64,000 bases of DNA. It comes from JAUVKA01 sp964465145. Lineage in GTDB: Bacteria > Bacteroidota > Bacteroidia > Bacteroidales > UBA12481. The DNA lies in contig CAYXJR010000003.1 in NCBI GenBank assembly GCA_964465145.1, forward strand, positions 47,925 to 111,924, read 5' to 3'. Shown one piece after another: positions 53,171-62,046 of the stretch; the first letter of the stretch is position 1; the number at the start of each line of letters is the position of its first letter. Under the pieces are notes generated by a model. It was not told the DNA's origin, did no database searches, and saw only the letters and a program-made list of their open reading frames with translations. The position numbers and the translations under genes are program-made.

Positions 53171-56089
53171 ATGTGTAAAGCACCATTAAGATTTTCAGGA
53201 ATAGAAATTATTTTAATATTTCTTTTTAGTTTTTTCAGTGGATATAATAATGATGTATATTGTCAATATTCAGATATTGGACAGGACCCCCTTGAATGGT
53301 TAAGTGAACCTCACTCTGTTTTTAGCTCAGAAGTTGTTATGAGCGTTAAAATTCCAGATTTTCAAGAGCCGCTGGAGTATCGCTTTGAATGTGTCAGTGG
53401 TCCTGGATACAGCAGTGATTGGCAGAGTTCAAATGAATTCAAGAACTCGCGATTGAATCCTGAAACTACCTGCAGCTTTATTGCAAGGGCAAGGATAGCA
53501 GGCCGCGACACTGAAATAATCCCTGCAACTAAAATTTACGAAGTCACTACCAGAAGATCAACAAACACAGGTGATTCAAGATATATCCCTGAGATAGATA
53601 AGGCTTTCGCTAATGGTGAGATTGAGCTTATTCCCATCAGGGTGACAGGGGATAAGGATAACAGGATAAATTTCTGCGCTATCAACAGGTGGGAAGAGGG
53701 AAAACCAAACAGTTATAATACACCCGAACTGCGTGAAGAATTTATTAACGATGCAAAGCACTCATTCAGAACTTTTATTCCTGGTGATGAGTATGCAATT
53801 GCTCCCTTCCCTGAATATCGTGATTTCTTCAATTTGTATGCTATCTGGTGGCCTGGAATGCCAGCATATAACTGGGAGGAAGGACTTACAACAGTTGACC
53901 TGGATGAGATAAGGGATCGACTATTCCTTCCGTGGAATACCGAAGGAAAAGGATGGGTATCATGCCTTGCAATGTTGAATACAGATGGTGGAGGTGGAGG
54001 AGCCGCCCGGAATATTGAAACCAGAACAGGTAATGCAATGATAGCAGGTAGGGAAACTGAGGCATTTATTCATGAATTCGCTCATACAGCTCCCGGCTTA
54101 CCTGACGAGTATACATCAAACGGTGTTTGGGGCAAGGGAGGTGAAGGATCCAATACAACGCTGGATTATATTCTTGAAGATGTGAAATGGAGAGCCTGGA
54201 TTGAGCCGGGGACTGAGATTCCAACCCCTTATTCACCTGAAAATATGGATAAAATAGGCGTTTTCGAGGGAGCTACACACAGACTTCACCATATTTACAG
54301 GCCAACTGCAAGGGGCTGCATTATGGGAGCAGGTTCCTTTGCCGGGGATCCTGACGGACTATGCCCGGTATGTGTTCAGCGAACGGTGTGCAGACTATAC
54401 ATGTGGGTTGATCCTTTTGATGTTACTTACCCTGCAAGAGAGGAGCTGAATGTTTCAATACCTGGTATGGTCCATTTTTCTGTAGATAAGATAGATAACC
54501 TGTCGGGTTCACAAAAACTGTCATGGCTTCTGAACGGTGAGGTAATTGCCAATGATGTAAGAGAGATTGATATCACCTTTGATGATACAAAAGAATATAT
54601 AGTAGAATGCAGCTTGGTTGATGAAACTGAATTTGTCAGACCCGATCTTCCCTTTGTTGATTACCCAAAAGCATCTGTTACATGGGTCATTAATAGAGGT
54701 CCGGATAATTCAAGTTTGCTAGAATCAGAAATCGCATCCTCAGGCAAAAGAATATCTTATTCATTTTCCAAGCCTGAACGAGAAGTGCCAGGTTTCTATA
54801 TCAAGGATCTGGAGTTTAGAGAAGCAGGAAAGGGAAAGATTAGGATATCAAACCCAGGTAATGAATATTCCTATTACTGGTATGAGAATGATTTTCCGGA
54901 TTATGTCCCAAAATTCCCAAATGGCAAATTTTACGGATCAGGGAAAAAAGCCAATGGAGATACATTCAAAGCGGTTGCAACGGTGGTTGAAAATAAGGGC
55001 GGGATCTTTATAAAAGATACAGCAAAAAATGATTTTGGCAGTTGGATATATCTGAAGGTCTATCCTAATGGTGAAAATGAGTTACCGGTGGAGTTTGACA
55101 TCCTAACATCCCAGGATGGACGATTCGCTTCTGAGCTGGTGATCAAAGATCACAAAACTGATAAAATAATATATGATGATAATTACCAGTTCAGTACAGA
55201 AGAGGTTGATATAACCTGGAAGGGGATAATAAGAGATGGATATATAGAGCTCAAAGAGAATGGCTATATGAATAGCACTATTAAAATGTACTATTCAGCA
55301 TTCTACGATGGGAGGAAGGATCCGATGGGTGAAGGCATCGAATTCAAGCCTGAAAAACCAGGGAATTACTATGTAGAAGCATCTGATCTGAAAACAGGAG
55401 CCAGAAGTTTGAACAGGGTAGGTGTAGCCATTACTGAAAACGTGAAAAGGAATACTGGAAAGTCAATTTCACCTGACGACATTAAGAGTTCAAATCTACT
55501 AATGTGGCTTGATGCAAACGACTTAGATGCTGACGGCATGCCAGATGGTAACCTTTTTAGAAGAGGATCAGCCAACGGTGGGAAAAGCAAAGCAGGTGAT
55601 TTGAACTTTCATTTTTTCAATTATTTCCCCAATAAGCAGAATGGTAAACCCGTATTGAGCTGGAGAACCATCTGGGTTCAGAGGTTGAGTGAAGCGGTTA
55701 ATAATTACCAGACAATCATCATGGTGAGGAAGGAAAGTGATTTCTCTTCTCAGGGTACGGCTCCATGGAGAGAACTTGATAAGCTGATTGGAATTGGCGA
55801 TTATGGAGATAAACTTTTTGCCAATGATATATCTTCATCAATGGTCAATGGTAATGTTTGGATTAATGGAGAGAAAGTGGATGTCAAGTCAGCTTCAATG
55901 CCTCACGACTTTTATATTGCCAGCTACGAGTTCTCAGAGGTAATGGATAATCCCTTTAAAATTACTGATGGACATTGGGAGGGAGAGGTATGTGAAGCAC
56001 TTGTTTTTGATTCCAAACTCAGTAAAAAGGAAAGGGAAAGAGTTGAGGAATACCTTTACAGGAAGTGGATTTCGGGAGTTAGTTATTAG
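53171..56089 (+). CDS. M64-like secreted metallopeptidase with C-terminal lectin-like domain
   Basis: A 972-residue protein; ATG 53171 (MCKAPLRFSGIEIILIFLFSFF) is preferred to the upstream TTG at 53126. The zinc site is H301-E302-x-x-H305 with D312 in HEFAHTAPGLPDEY, as in IgA-peptidase M64 family enzymes, preceded by a GGGGGAAR loop. Conserved CPVCVQRT follows the domain. The middle (about 430-760) is composed of beta-sandwich repeats with YYWYENDFPDYVPKFPNG. Residues about 775-972 form a LamG/concanavalin-like domain (LLMWLDANDLDADG, EALVFDSKLSKKERERVEEYL) that might anchor the peptidase to glycan. M64 founders cleave heavily glycosylated IgA. Being inside the glycan run, it supports a glycoprotein substrate. 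Confidence 0.82.
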   Translation: MCKAPLRFSGIEIILIFLFSFFSGYNNDVYCQYSDIGQDPLEWLSEPHSVFSSEVVMSVKIPDFQEPLEYRFECVSGPGYSSDWQSSNEFKNSRLNPETTCSFIARARIAGRDTEIIPATKIYEVTTRRSTNTGDSRYIPEIDKAFANGEIELIPIRVTGDKDNRINFCAINRWEEGKPNSYNTPELREEFINDAKHSFRTFIPGDEYAIAPFPEYRDFFNLYAIWWPGMPAYNWEEGLTTVDLDEIRDRLFLPWNTEGKGWVSCLAMLNTDGGGGGAARNIETRTGNAMIAGRETEAFIHEFAHTAPGLPDEYTSNGVWGKGGEGSNTTLDYILEDVKWRAWIEPGTEIPTPYSPENMDKIGVFEGATHRLHHIYRPTARGCIMGAGSFAGDPDGLCPVCVQRTVCRLYMWVDPFDVTYPAREELNVSIPGMVHFSVDKIDNLSGSQKLSWLLNGEVIANDVREIDITFDDTKEYIVECSLVDETEFVRPDLPFVDYPKASVTWVINRGPDNSSLLESEIASSGKRISYSFSKPEREVPGFYIKDLEFREAGKGKIRISNPGNEYSYYWYENDFPDYVPKFPNGKFYGSGKKANGDTFKAVATVVENKGGIFIKDTAKNDFGSWIYLKVYPNGENELPVEFDILTSQDGRFASELVIKDHKTDKIIYDDNYQFSTEEVDITWKGIIRDGYIELKENGYMNSTIKMYYSAFYDGRKDPMGEGIEFKPEKPGNYYVEASDLKTGARSLNRVGVAITENVKRNTGKSISPDDIKSSNLLMWLDANDLDADGMPDGNLFRRGSANGGKSKAGDLNFHFFNYFPNKQNGKPVLSWRTIWVQRLSEAVNNYQTIIMVRKESDFSSQGTAPWRELDKLIGIGDYGDKLFANDISSSMVNGNVWINGEKVDVKSASMPHDFYIASYEFSEVMDNPFKITDGHWEGEVCEALVFDSKLSKKERERVEEYLYRKWISGVSY

Positions 56090-56105
56090 ATGAAAATTAA
56101 ACCAT

Positions 56106-57407
56106 ATGAAAATCAACAAAATCAAATACTTATTGGCCTTGGTAGTAGTGGCAGCATCAGTACATGCCTGCAATATTATGGAGAGTGATCCACAGCCCAA
56201 TGTCGTTATTATTCTTGCTGATGATCTGGGTTGTGGCGACATGAGCCTTTATGACGGATGGATCAATACGCCCCGAATCGACCAGATGGCACGGGAAGGC
56301 GCCAGGTTTACCGATTTCCACTCAAACAGTTCGGTTTGCAGTCCTTCACGAGCTGCTTTTCTGACCGGCCGTTATCAACAAAGGGTTGGAATTGCAGATG
56401 TGATTGTAGGGTTTCAAGACAAGGAAGGTTTGGAACCCTCCGAAGTGACCATTTCCAGATTATTTAAGGATGCAGGTTACAAGACGGCTATTTTCGGAAA
56501 ATGGCATTGTGGCACTGACATTCGCCAAAACCCCACCAGACATGGCTTTGATGAATATATTGGTTTCCTTAACGGGGGAAGCGATTACCTGAGCCATACG
56601 AATTGGATGGACGGTACTGAAATCAAAGAACAGAAGGGCTATGGCACTCATATCATCACTGATAAATCCATTGATTTCATTAAACGTAATAAGGATAATC
56701 CATTCTTTCTGTATGTCGCTCATCAGGCCGTACATAACTACTACCAGATCCCATCAGACCCCCCGGGAACCAAGGGCAGGGATATACCGCTCTCGGGAAA
56801 GGAAGCTCAGGCCAGATACATTGTCATGCTTGAGGACCTGGATAAGGAAGTAGGCAAAATACTGGATGCCTTGAAAGAATATGATCTTGAGGAGAATACC
56901 CTGGTGTTCTTCTTTTCTGACAACGGCGATGTGCAGATGAATCCGAATGAAAGGCCTTACCGTGCCGGCAAATTCAGTAATTATGAAGGAGGTCACCGAG
57001 TTCCTGCAGTTGCAAGATGGCCCGGCCATATCAATGAGGGATGGACATCGGATGAGCTGATCGTTGGAATGGATCTTCTGCCCACCCTAACGGATATAGT
57101 TGGCATCGATCTTCCTGAAAATAGAAAACTCGATGGGATAAGCATCAAAGACCACCTGCTGAATCAAGGCGATTTACCTGATCGAAAAGTATTCTTTGGT
57201 TACGAACCAAAATTGGGCACGGCCATGCGCGATGGAAATTGGAAAATGCTGACCAAGGGCGATGTAGTTGAGTTGTACGACTTGAGTATTGATATCAAGG
57301 AAACAACAAACATTGCGGATAAATACCCGGAAAGGACAAAACAAATGAAGGCTGCAATTGAGGAGTGGAAGCTGGAGGTGACACCCGAGCCTGCTTCAAA
57401 ACGATAA
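56106..57407 (+). CDS. Family S1 sulfatase lipoprotein
   Basis: A 433-residue type I sulfatase with lipobox SVHAC. Motifs: NVVIILADDLGCGDMS, C78 in CSPSRAAFLTGR (formylglycine site), GKWHCG, GFLNGGSDYLSH and FFSDNGDVQM. The tail contains DGNWKMLTKGDVVELYDLS and a short C-terminal helix. It is the third complete sulfatase of the window and again of the ADDLG group, but differs from the product of 25504-26958 in the GGSDYL segment that contributes to substrate recognition in this family. It is the last plus-strand gene of the long run and converges with the PQQ-propeller gene; no clear terminator was seen in the 65-bp gap. Confidence 0.93.
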   Translation: MKINKIKYLLALVVVAASVHACNIMESDPQPNVVIILADDLGCGDMSLYDGWINTPRIDQMAREGARFTDFHSNSSVCSPSRAAFLTGRYQQRVGIADVIVGFQDKEGLEPSEVTISRLFKDAGYKTAIFGKWHCGTDIRQNPTRHGFDEYIGFLNGGSDYLSHTNWMDGTEIKEQKGYGTHIITDKSIDFIKRNKDNPFFLYVAHQAVHNYYQIPSDPPGTKGRDIPLSGKEAQARYIVMLEDLDKEVGKILDALKEYDLEENTLVFFFSDNGDVQMNPNERPYRAGKFSNYEGGHRVPAVARWPGHINEGWTSDELIVGMDLLPTLTDIVGIDLPENRKLDGISIKDHLLNQGDLPDRKVFFGYEPKLGTAMRDGNWKMLTKGDVVELYDLSIDIKETTNIADKYPERTKQMKAAIEEWKLEVTPEPASKR

Positions 57408-57472
57408 AAGTTTTTATGTTCTCCCAGGTACACCTTTGCGTACATCAGGATGATTAAAGTAAGGGATCCAAT

Positions 57473-58726
57473 CTAAGGATATATTAACTCTCTCTGCTCT
57501 CCCAGCTCCAAGGCCAAAATACTCTTCCTGTCCCGCAGATAAAGTTTTGTTCCTATAAGAGTGGGCAGTGTCCATGAAACCTGGTCAGTCATTTTCACAG
57601 AGCTTAGAATATCAAAACTTTCAGGAGAAACTTTAGCAATAGTCAGGAATCCCTTTTGATCCAGAAAAATTGCTTTATTATCAGCATAAAGACACTGAGC
57701 CATAGTAAACATACGATGCTCCCAGGCGATTTTTCCGGTTCTCCACTCAAAAGCAGTGAATTTGGATGAACTGTGGGAGCCAGCAGAACCATAAATATAA
57801 TCGCCAATTCGGAAGAGGGTCCAGCAAGAACCGCGAAGATTTGTTTCAAACCATAACTCTTCTGCTTCCATTTTCTGCTCTACTCTACTGATTTTTAGTA
57901 GCCTGCCGCCACCAGTATCGAATTGACTAGAGACAAAAATATGATCCTCATCACATTGTACAATGGGTGTTAGATGATTCCCATTGTCAATAGGAATAGT
58001 ATGATGCCACAGCAATTTCCCAGTTACCGGATCAAGCCCATTAACACCTTCCGGTGAAAAATAAATAAACTGATCCTGCCCGGCAAGCTTTATGATTGTT
58101 GCCTGAGCATAACTAACTCCACCAGGACCAGCCTCCCATATAATTGATCCGTCTTCCGGATTATAGGCCACCAAACTATGGTCATCACCGCCGACATGGA
58201 CTATAACCATATTCTTATAAGGTATCGGACTGGCACTATAACCATACTCCTCCATACGCTCCCTCCGGCCGTACTCTGCAGTCAAGTTATGCTTCCATAA
58301 TAACTTCCCGGAGTTTAGATCCAGGCAATGTAGGTCTCCTGCTATACCAACAGTAATGATATGGTCATTAAAGATCAGTGGAGAGGCATTTGGACCTCGT
58401 CCGAATTGTTCCCTCATATCAGGCCAAAACGTACGGGGATAACTGTGTTCCCATTCCGTTTTTCCTGTTTTTGCGTCCAGGGAAATGACTATCTCATTAT
58501 CCCCATTACTGTACATTGTAAACAACTTTCCATTTTTATGAAGGATGCTTGAGTAACCTTCACCCATCGACCGTTTCCATAATTGCTTTGGTCCATCTGT
58601 CGGCCACTGGTCTGATAGTCCAATGGCCTCGACAGTGAAATCGCCATTTGGTCCGCCCCATTGCAACCAATCCTGAGCACCAACATGATTTACCTGAAAC
58701 ATTAACGTACCAAAAAAAGCAGCCAT
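57473..58726 (-). CDS. Secreted PQQ-type beta-propeller (BamB-like repeats)
   Basis: A 417-residue protein made of PQQ/BamB-type propeller blades: SLDAKTGKTEWEHS, CLDLNSGKLLWKHN, AYNPEDGSIIWEAG, GLDPVTGKLLWHH and FEWRTGKIAWEH, each an 'x-D-x-x-(T/S)-G-K-x-x-W' unit. The N-terminus (MAAFFGTLMFQVNHVGAQ) is hydrophobic but has no basic residue, which is unusual; an ATG 20 bp upstream in another frame would give a better leader if the T-run at 58712-58718 were one base longer. No catalytic signature is evident, so binding or scaffolding is likely. It is on the strand opposite to the enzyme run and may mark the end of that locus. Confidence 0.78.
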   Translation of the reverse strand: MAAFFGTLMFQVNHVGAQDWLQWGGPNGDFTVEAIGLSDQWPTDGPKQLWKRSMGEGYSSILHKNGKLFTMYSNGDNEIVISLDAKTGKTEWEHSYPRTFWPDMREQFGRGPNASPLIFNDHIITVGIAGDLHCLDLNSGKLLWKHNLTAEYGRRERMEEYGYSASPIPYKNMVIVHVGGDDHSLVAYNPEDGSIIWEAGPGGVSYAQATIIKLAGQDQFIYFSPEGVNGLDPVTGKLLWHHTIPIDNGNHLTPIVQCDEDHIFVSSQFDTGGGRLLKISRVEQKMEAEELWFETNLRGSCWTLFRIGDYIYGSAGSHSSSKFTAFEWRTGKIAWEHRMFTMAQCLYADNKAIFLDQKGFLTIAKVSPESFDILSSVKMTDQVSWTLPTLIGTKLYLRDRKSILALELGEQRELIYP

Positions 58727-58922
58727 AACTGTGTATAATAATTCATCTTATCCTATGATTTAGACTAGTTTTCAATAGAAAGACGTTCATTTATTCTAAT
58801 CATTACAGATTTTCAGGGTTGAATGTGTTCTTACAACATATTTTGCCGGGAAGGATCCTCCTATCCATCCAGGCATCTGGACACCCCAGGATCCGGGGCA
58901 GGGACATACATCTTCCAGTAAA
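58727..58922. other. Intergenic region without a gene
   Basis: The 196 bases between two leftward genes hold no supported gene. A GC-rich inverted repeat CCCC-AGGATCC-GGGG lies at 58884-58898 but has no T-tract on the minus strand, so it is at best a weak terminator. Bases 58922-58947, at the edge of the next gene, resemble 57444-57469. Confidence 0.4.
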
Positions 58923-61898
58923 TCAGGATGATGAAAGCAGTGGATCCTGCCTGAGGGTAATTGTTCCCTTGTTTACTGATCCGTTTACTTCCAGCATAAT
59001 AATATAGGTTCCGGGGGCCGCCTTAACTGATCTGGTCAGCTGCTCGCCAAAAAAGTTATTGCCTTTATTATACTTCCCAAAGTTAAATGTGAGTTTTACA
59101 AAGATCTCATTCAAAGCCTGTGAAGATGTTGCTTGATTCAATTCTTCATTAATTGCCGCAAGAAGGGTCTTTTCTTTATCCGATTTCAATAAGATATTAA
59201 TTTCATTTACAGCCTTTGACATGGTATTTTTAAATTCCTTAATGGATTCATCTCCAACAGGAAACTCCATGTTCCACCGAATCCTGTTTATACCTTGCTT
59301 TGCTTCAAAGGAGACAATTTTCTTATTCTGTCCTTCAGGATCCTGGATTGTAAGCTTTACCATTCCTGCTGGTTTTTCCTTTAAGTAAAAGGCTACCGAT
59401 GCTCCTCTTGGGGCATTTTCACCTCTGAAGAGGAAGGAAGACTGATCCTTACCCATTGTCTGGTCGATCCATATTGTTGCAACCCGGTTCTTAAACATAT
59501 GAACATCCTTGGTTCTGACCTCATTAGTAAGTTGCTGAAGGGGAGTTATATCGTCAAGAATCCATAGACTTCTGCCATGGGTGCCTGCTATCAGGTCGCC
59601 ATCACGGGGGTGAATTATCAGATCATGAAAAGCCACAGTTGGCATATTATTCATGAATCTTTCCCATGACCCTCCCCTATTTGTTGAAACGAAACAGGTA
59701 AGTTCTGTTCCAACGAAAAGAAGATCAGGGTTAATATTATCTTCTCTTATGACATATACTGCGTTACCCATGGAGATATTTCCTGAGATATTTTTCCAGC
59801 TTTTGCCGTAGTCATCAGTCATGAAAACATAAGGAGTGTTATTATCATTCCTATGGGCATCAAAGCTTACAAATGCTCTTGCATCATCAAAATGTGATGC
59901 CTCTACCCTGCTCACCCATGTATTTTCAGGCACTCCGGCAAAATTGGGCCGAACGTTTGTCCATGAATAACCACCATCCCTTGTGATCTGTACATTACCA
60001 TCATCTGTTCCTACCCAGATCAATGATTCGTTAAGTGGAGATTCTGATATTGTGATAATTGTACAGTGATTCTCAGCGCCTGTAACCTCTTCTGTTAGTC
60101 CGCCGGTATTCGAAGAATTACGCTTTGCAGGATCATTGGTACTGAGGTCGGGACTGATTATCCTCCACGAATCGCCCCTGTTGGTTGATTTAAACAAATG
60201 GTTACCTCCCACATATAATGTTTGCGGATTATTAGGCGACAGCACCATTGGTGTACTCCAGTTGAACCTGAAATGCGGAGGGAGAGCACTCCCTTTAATC
60301 AGCCTGTTTGGTATGTCACCCCATAGCCATCCTTCACCTGGATTTATTGTATAATCGATTAAGGTCTCTTCGTAATCGGCTGTGGCATAATCACTAAAGT
60401 TGCTTATAGTTGCAGGTGTGGGGGAAATAAATTTGTGCTCCCTTGTCTCCATATTAATTCTGCCAATACCACCTACATGGCAGTCTGTATAAACTGTTCT
60501 CCAGTCGGTTGGATCAACCTGATTATGAAAACCATCACCTCCTGCTATCTCAATATTATGGTGACTGAGTATCCCTCTCCTGTCACGCGTATTGCTCGGC
60601 GTACCCCAGTTACTGTTGTCCTGCAGCCCCCCATAAATCCAGTAAGGATCCCGCATATCCGTTCCAATAGCGTAATACTGACCGATGGCCATATTGGTAA
60701 AGTTCCTGAATGTTTTACCTCCATCTTCAGTAAGATGTGCACCCTGATCGGTGCCGGTATAGAACACATTTTTATCCACCGGACTGAGCCACAGATCATG
60801 GTCGTCGCCGCCTGCTCCTCCCCATGGTTTCCGGCCGAAAGTTTTCCCACCATCGGATGAAAAAGAATACTCCCTTGCTATAACATAGATCAGATTATCA
60901 TCAATAGGATTGATCTCTACCCTGCCGTGGTACATCGGTCGGCTCGTATGCCTATAGAGATATTTCCATGATTTTCCTCCGTCATCAGAGCGGTAAACCC
61001 CGGGTCCGGGTACGCTCATATCATCAGGTAAATACTGACTGGCTTCAACATATGCTGCAATAATATCAGGATTGGCTCTATGAATCGATATGCCAATACG
61101 GCCAGTCTCACCCTCAGGCAGTCCATTTGTGAGCTTTACCCAGCTGTCACCACCGTCGGTTGATTTAAAAATCCCTCCCTCCGTGCCTCCGCTGTACATC
61201 GACCAGGGTGTTCTGATACGATGGTACATTCCTGCATACAATATGTTTGGGTTTGATGGATCAATTGCTATCTCCGTGCAACCTGTCTTAATATCGTCTG
61301 GCAATCCATTTGTAAGTTTCTCCCATGATTCACCACCATCTCTTGTTCTGAATAGTCCTCTTTCCCCTGAGTATCCCCATAAATGTCCTACAGCTGCTAC
61401 ATACAGAATATTTTTGTCAGTAGGGTGCGTAACTATCCTTGCAATCTGGTGTGTCTCTTTCAGGCCCACATTGACAAATGACTTACCACCGTCAACTGAT
61501 TTATAAACCCCGTCGCCCCAGGCGCTGCTGTTACGATTGTTTGCCTCACCGGTGCCCACCCAGATAACAGAGGGATCGGGTTGAAAAAAGGCTACATCGC
61601 CTATTGAGGCTGCACCATAATTATCGAAAATGGGAGTCCAGGTTAATCCCCCGTTACGTGAAAGCCAAACCCCACCCGAAGCAGCGCCAACAAGCACTGT
61701 CTTATGATCATTATTCAGAGCATCAAGAGCTGATATGCGGCCCATCATATTTCCCGGCCCGATACTTCTCCAACGAAAAGTTTCAGCGAGGCCTTCATTT
61801 CTTTGTCTCATTCCGAATCCTCTTTGAGCCAAAAGGGAGGCCTCACTGGCAGCCATAATAAGAATGGCCAGAGCAAAACATTTAATTATATTCTTCAT
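58923..61898 (-). CDS. Secreted VPS10/BNR-type beta-propeller protein
   Basis: A 991-residue secreted protein; the frame opens at 61940 but the methionine at 61898 starts the signal peptide (MKNIIKCFALAILIMAASEASLLAQ). It begins FRWRSIGPGNMMGRISAL and consists of many BNR/sortilin-type blades with Asp-box phrases such as SRNGGLTW, SVDGGKSF, TRDGGESW, STDGGDSW, SDDGGKSW, TEDGGKTF, TRDGGYSW and STNRGGSW. A large C-terminal region includes NRIRWNMEFPVGDE and ends TITLRQDPLLSSS. Proteins of this type are common in Bacteroidota and relatives, without an agreed reaction; some may bind peptides or glycans. It is divergently transcribed from the DUF1080 fusion gene. Confidence 0.8.
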   Translation of the reverse strand: MKNIIKCFALAILIMAASEASLLAQRGFGMRQRNEGLAETFRWRSIGPGNMMGRISALDALNNDHKTVLVGAASGGVWLSRNGGLTWTPIFDNYGAASIGDVAFFQPDPSVIWVGTGEANNRNSSAWGDGVYKSVDGGKSFVNVGLKETHQIARIVTHPTDKNILYVAAVGHLWGYSGERGLFRTRDGGESWEKLTNGLPDDIKTGCTEIAIDPSNPNILYAGMYHRIRTPWSMYSGGTEGGIFKSTDGGDSWVKLTNGLPEGETGRIGISIHRANPDIIAAYVEASQYLPDDMSVPGPGVYRSDDGGKSWKYLYRHTSRPMYHGRVEINPIDDNLIYVIAREYSFSSDGGKTFGRKPWGGAGGDDHDLWLSPVDKNVFYTGTDQGAHLTEDGGKTFRNFTNMAIGQYYAIGTDMRDPYWIYGGLQDNSNWGTPSNTRDRRGILSHHNIEIAGGDGFHNQVDPTDWRTVYTDCHVGGIGRINMETREHKFISPTPATISNFSDYATADYEETLIDYTINPGEGWLWGDIPNRLIKGSALPPHFRFNWSTPMVLSPNNPQTLYVGGNHLFKSTNRGDSWRIISPDLSTNDPAKRNSSNTGGLTEEVTGAENHCTIITISESPLNESLIWVGTDDGNVQITRDGGYSWTNVRPNFAGVPENTWVSRVEASHFDDARAFVSFDAHRNDNNTPYVFMTDDYGKSWKNISGNISMGNAVYVIREDNINPDLLFVGTELTCFVSTNRGGSWERFMNNMPTVAFHDLIIHPRDGDLIAGTHGRSLWILDDITPLQQLTNEVRTKDVHMFKNRVATIWIDQTMGKDQSSFLFRGENAPRGASVAFYLKEKPAGMVKLTIQDPEGQNKKIVSFEAKQGINRIRWNMEFPVGDESIKEFKNTMSKAVNEINILLKSDKEKTLLAAINEELNQATSSQALNEIFVKLTFNFGKYNKGNNFFGEQLTRSVKAAPGTYIIMLEVNGSVNKGTITLRQDPLLSSS

Positions 61899-62046
61899 TT
61901 GTCGTCTTTGATTTAAGGCAGGATTAATAGTATAGGTCATTATGGTTAAAATTTAAAAAATAATCGCCAATGGTTCAAAAGAATATTGAGGTCTTTTATG
62001 TTTAAAATGTGGATAATATTACCTTAAGGAATTCCTATTTTTAAAT
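61899..62046. other. Divergent intergenic region
   Basis: The 148 AT-rich bases between the leftward VPS10-type gene and the rightward DUF1080 fusion should carry promoters for both. TATGTTTA near 61997 is one base from the Bacteroidota minus-7 consensus TAnnTTTG, but no well-placed upstream TTG was found, so this is only a hint. GGAATTCC (62028-62035) is a short palindrome. Confidence 0.35.

Noticed and set aside
5046..57407. Classical ulvan utilisation locus
   Set aside because: Rhamnose and sulfate markers fit, but no recognisable PL24, PL25, PL28, PL40 or GH105 gene is present, and GH127, GH29 and four peptidases point to a different, perhaps glycoprotein, substrate.
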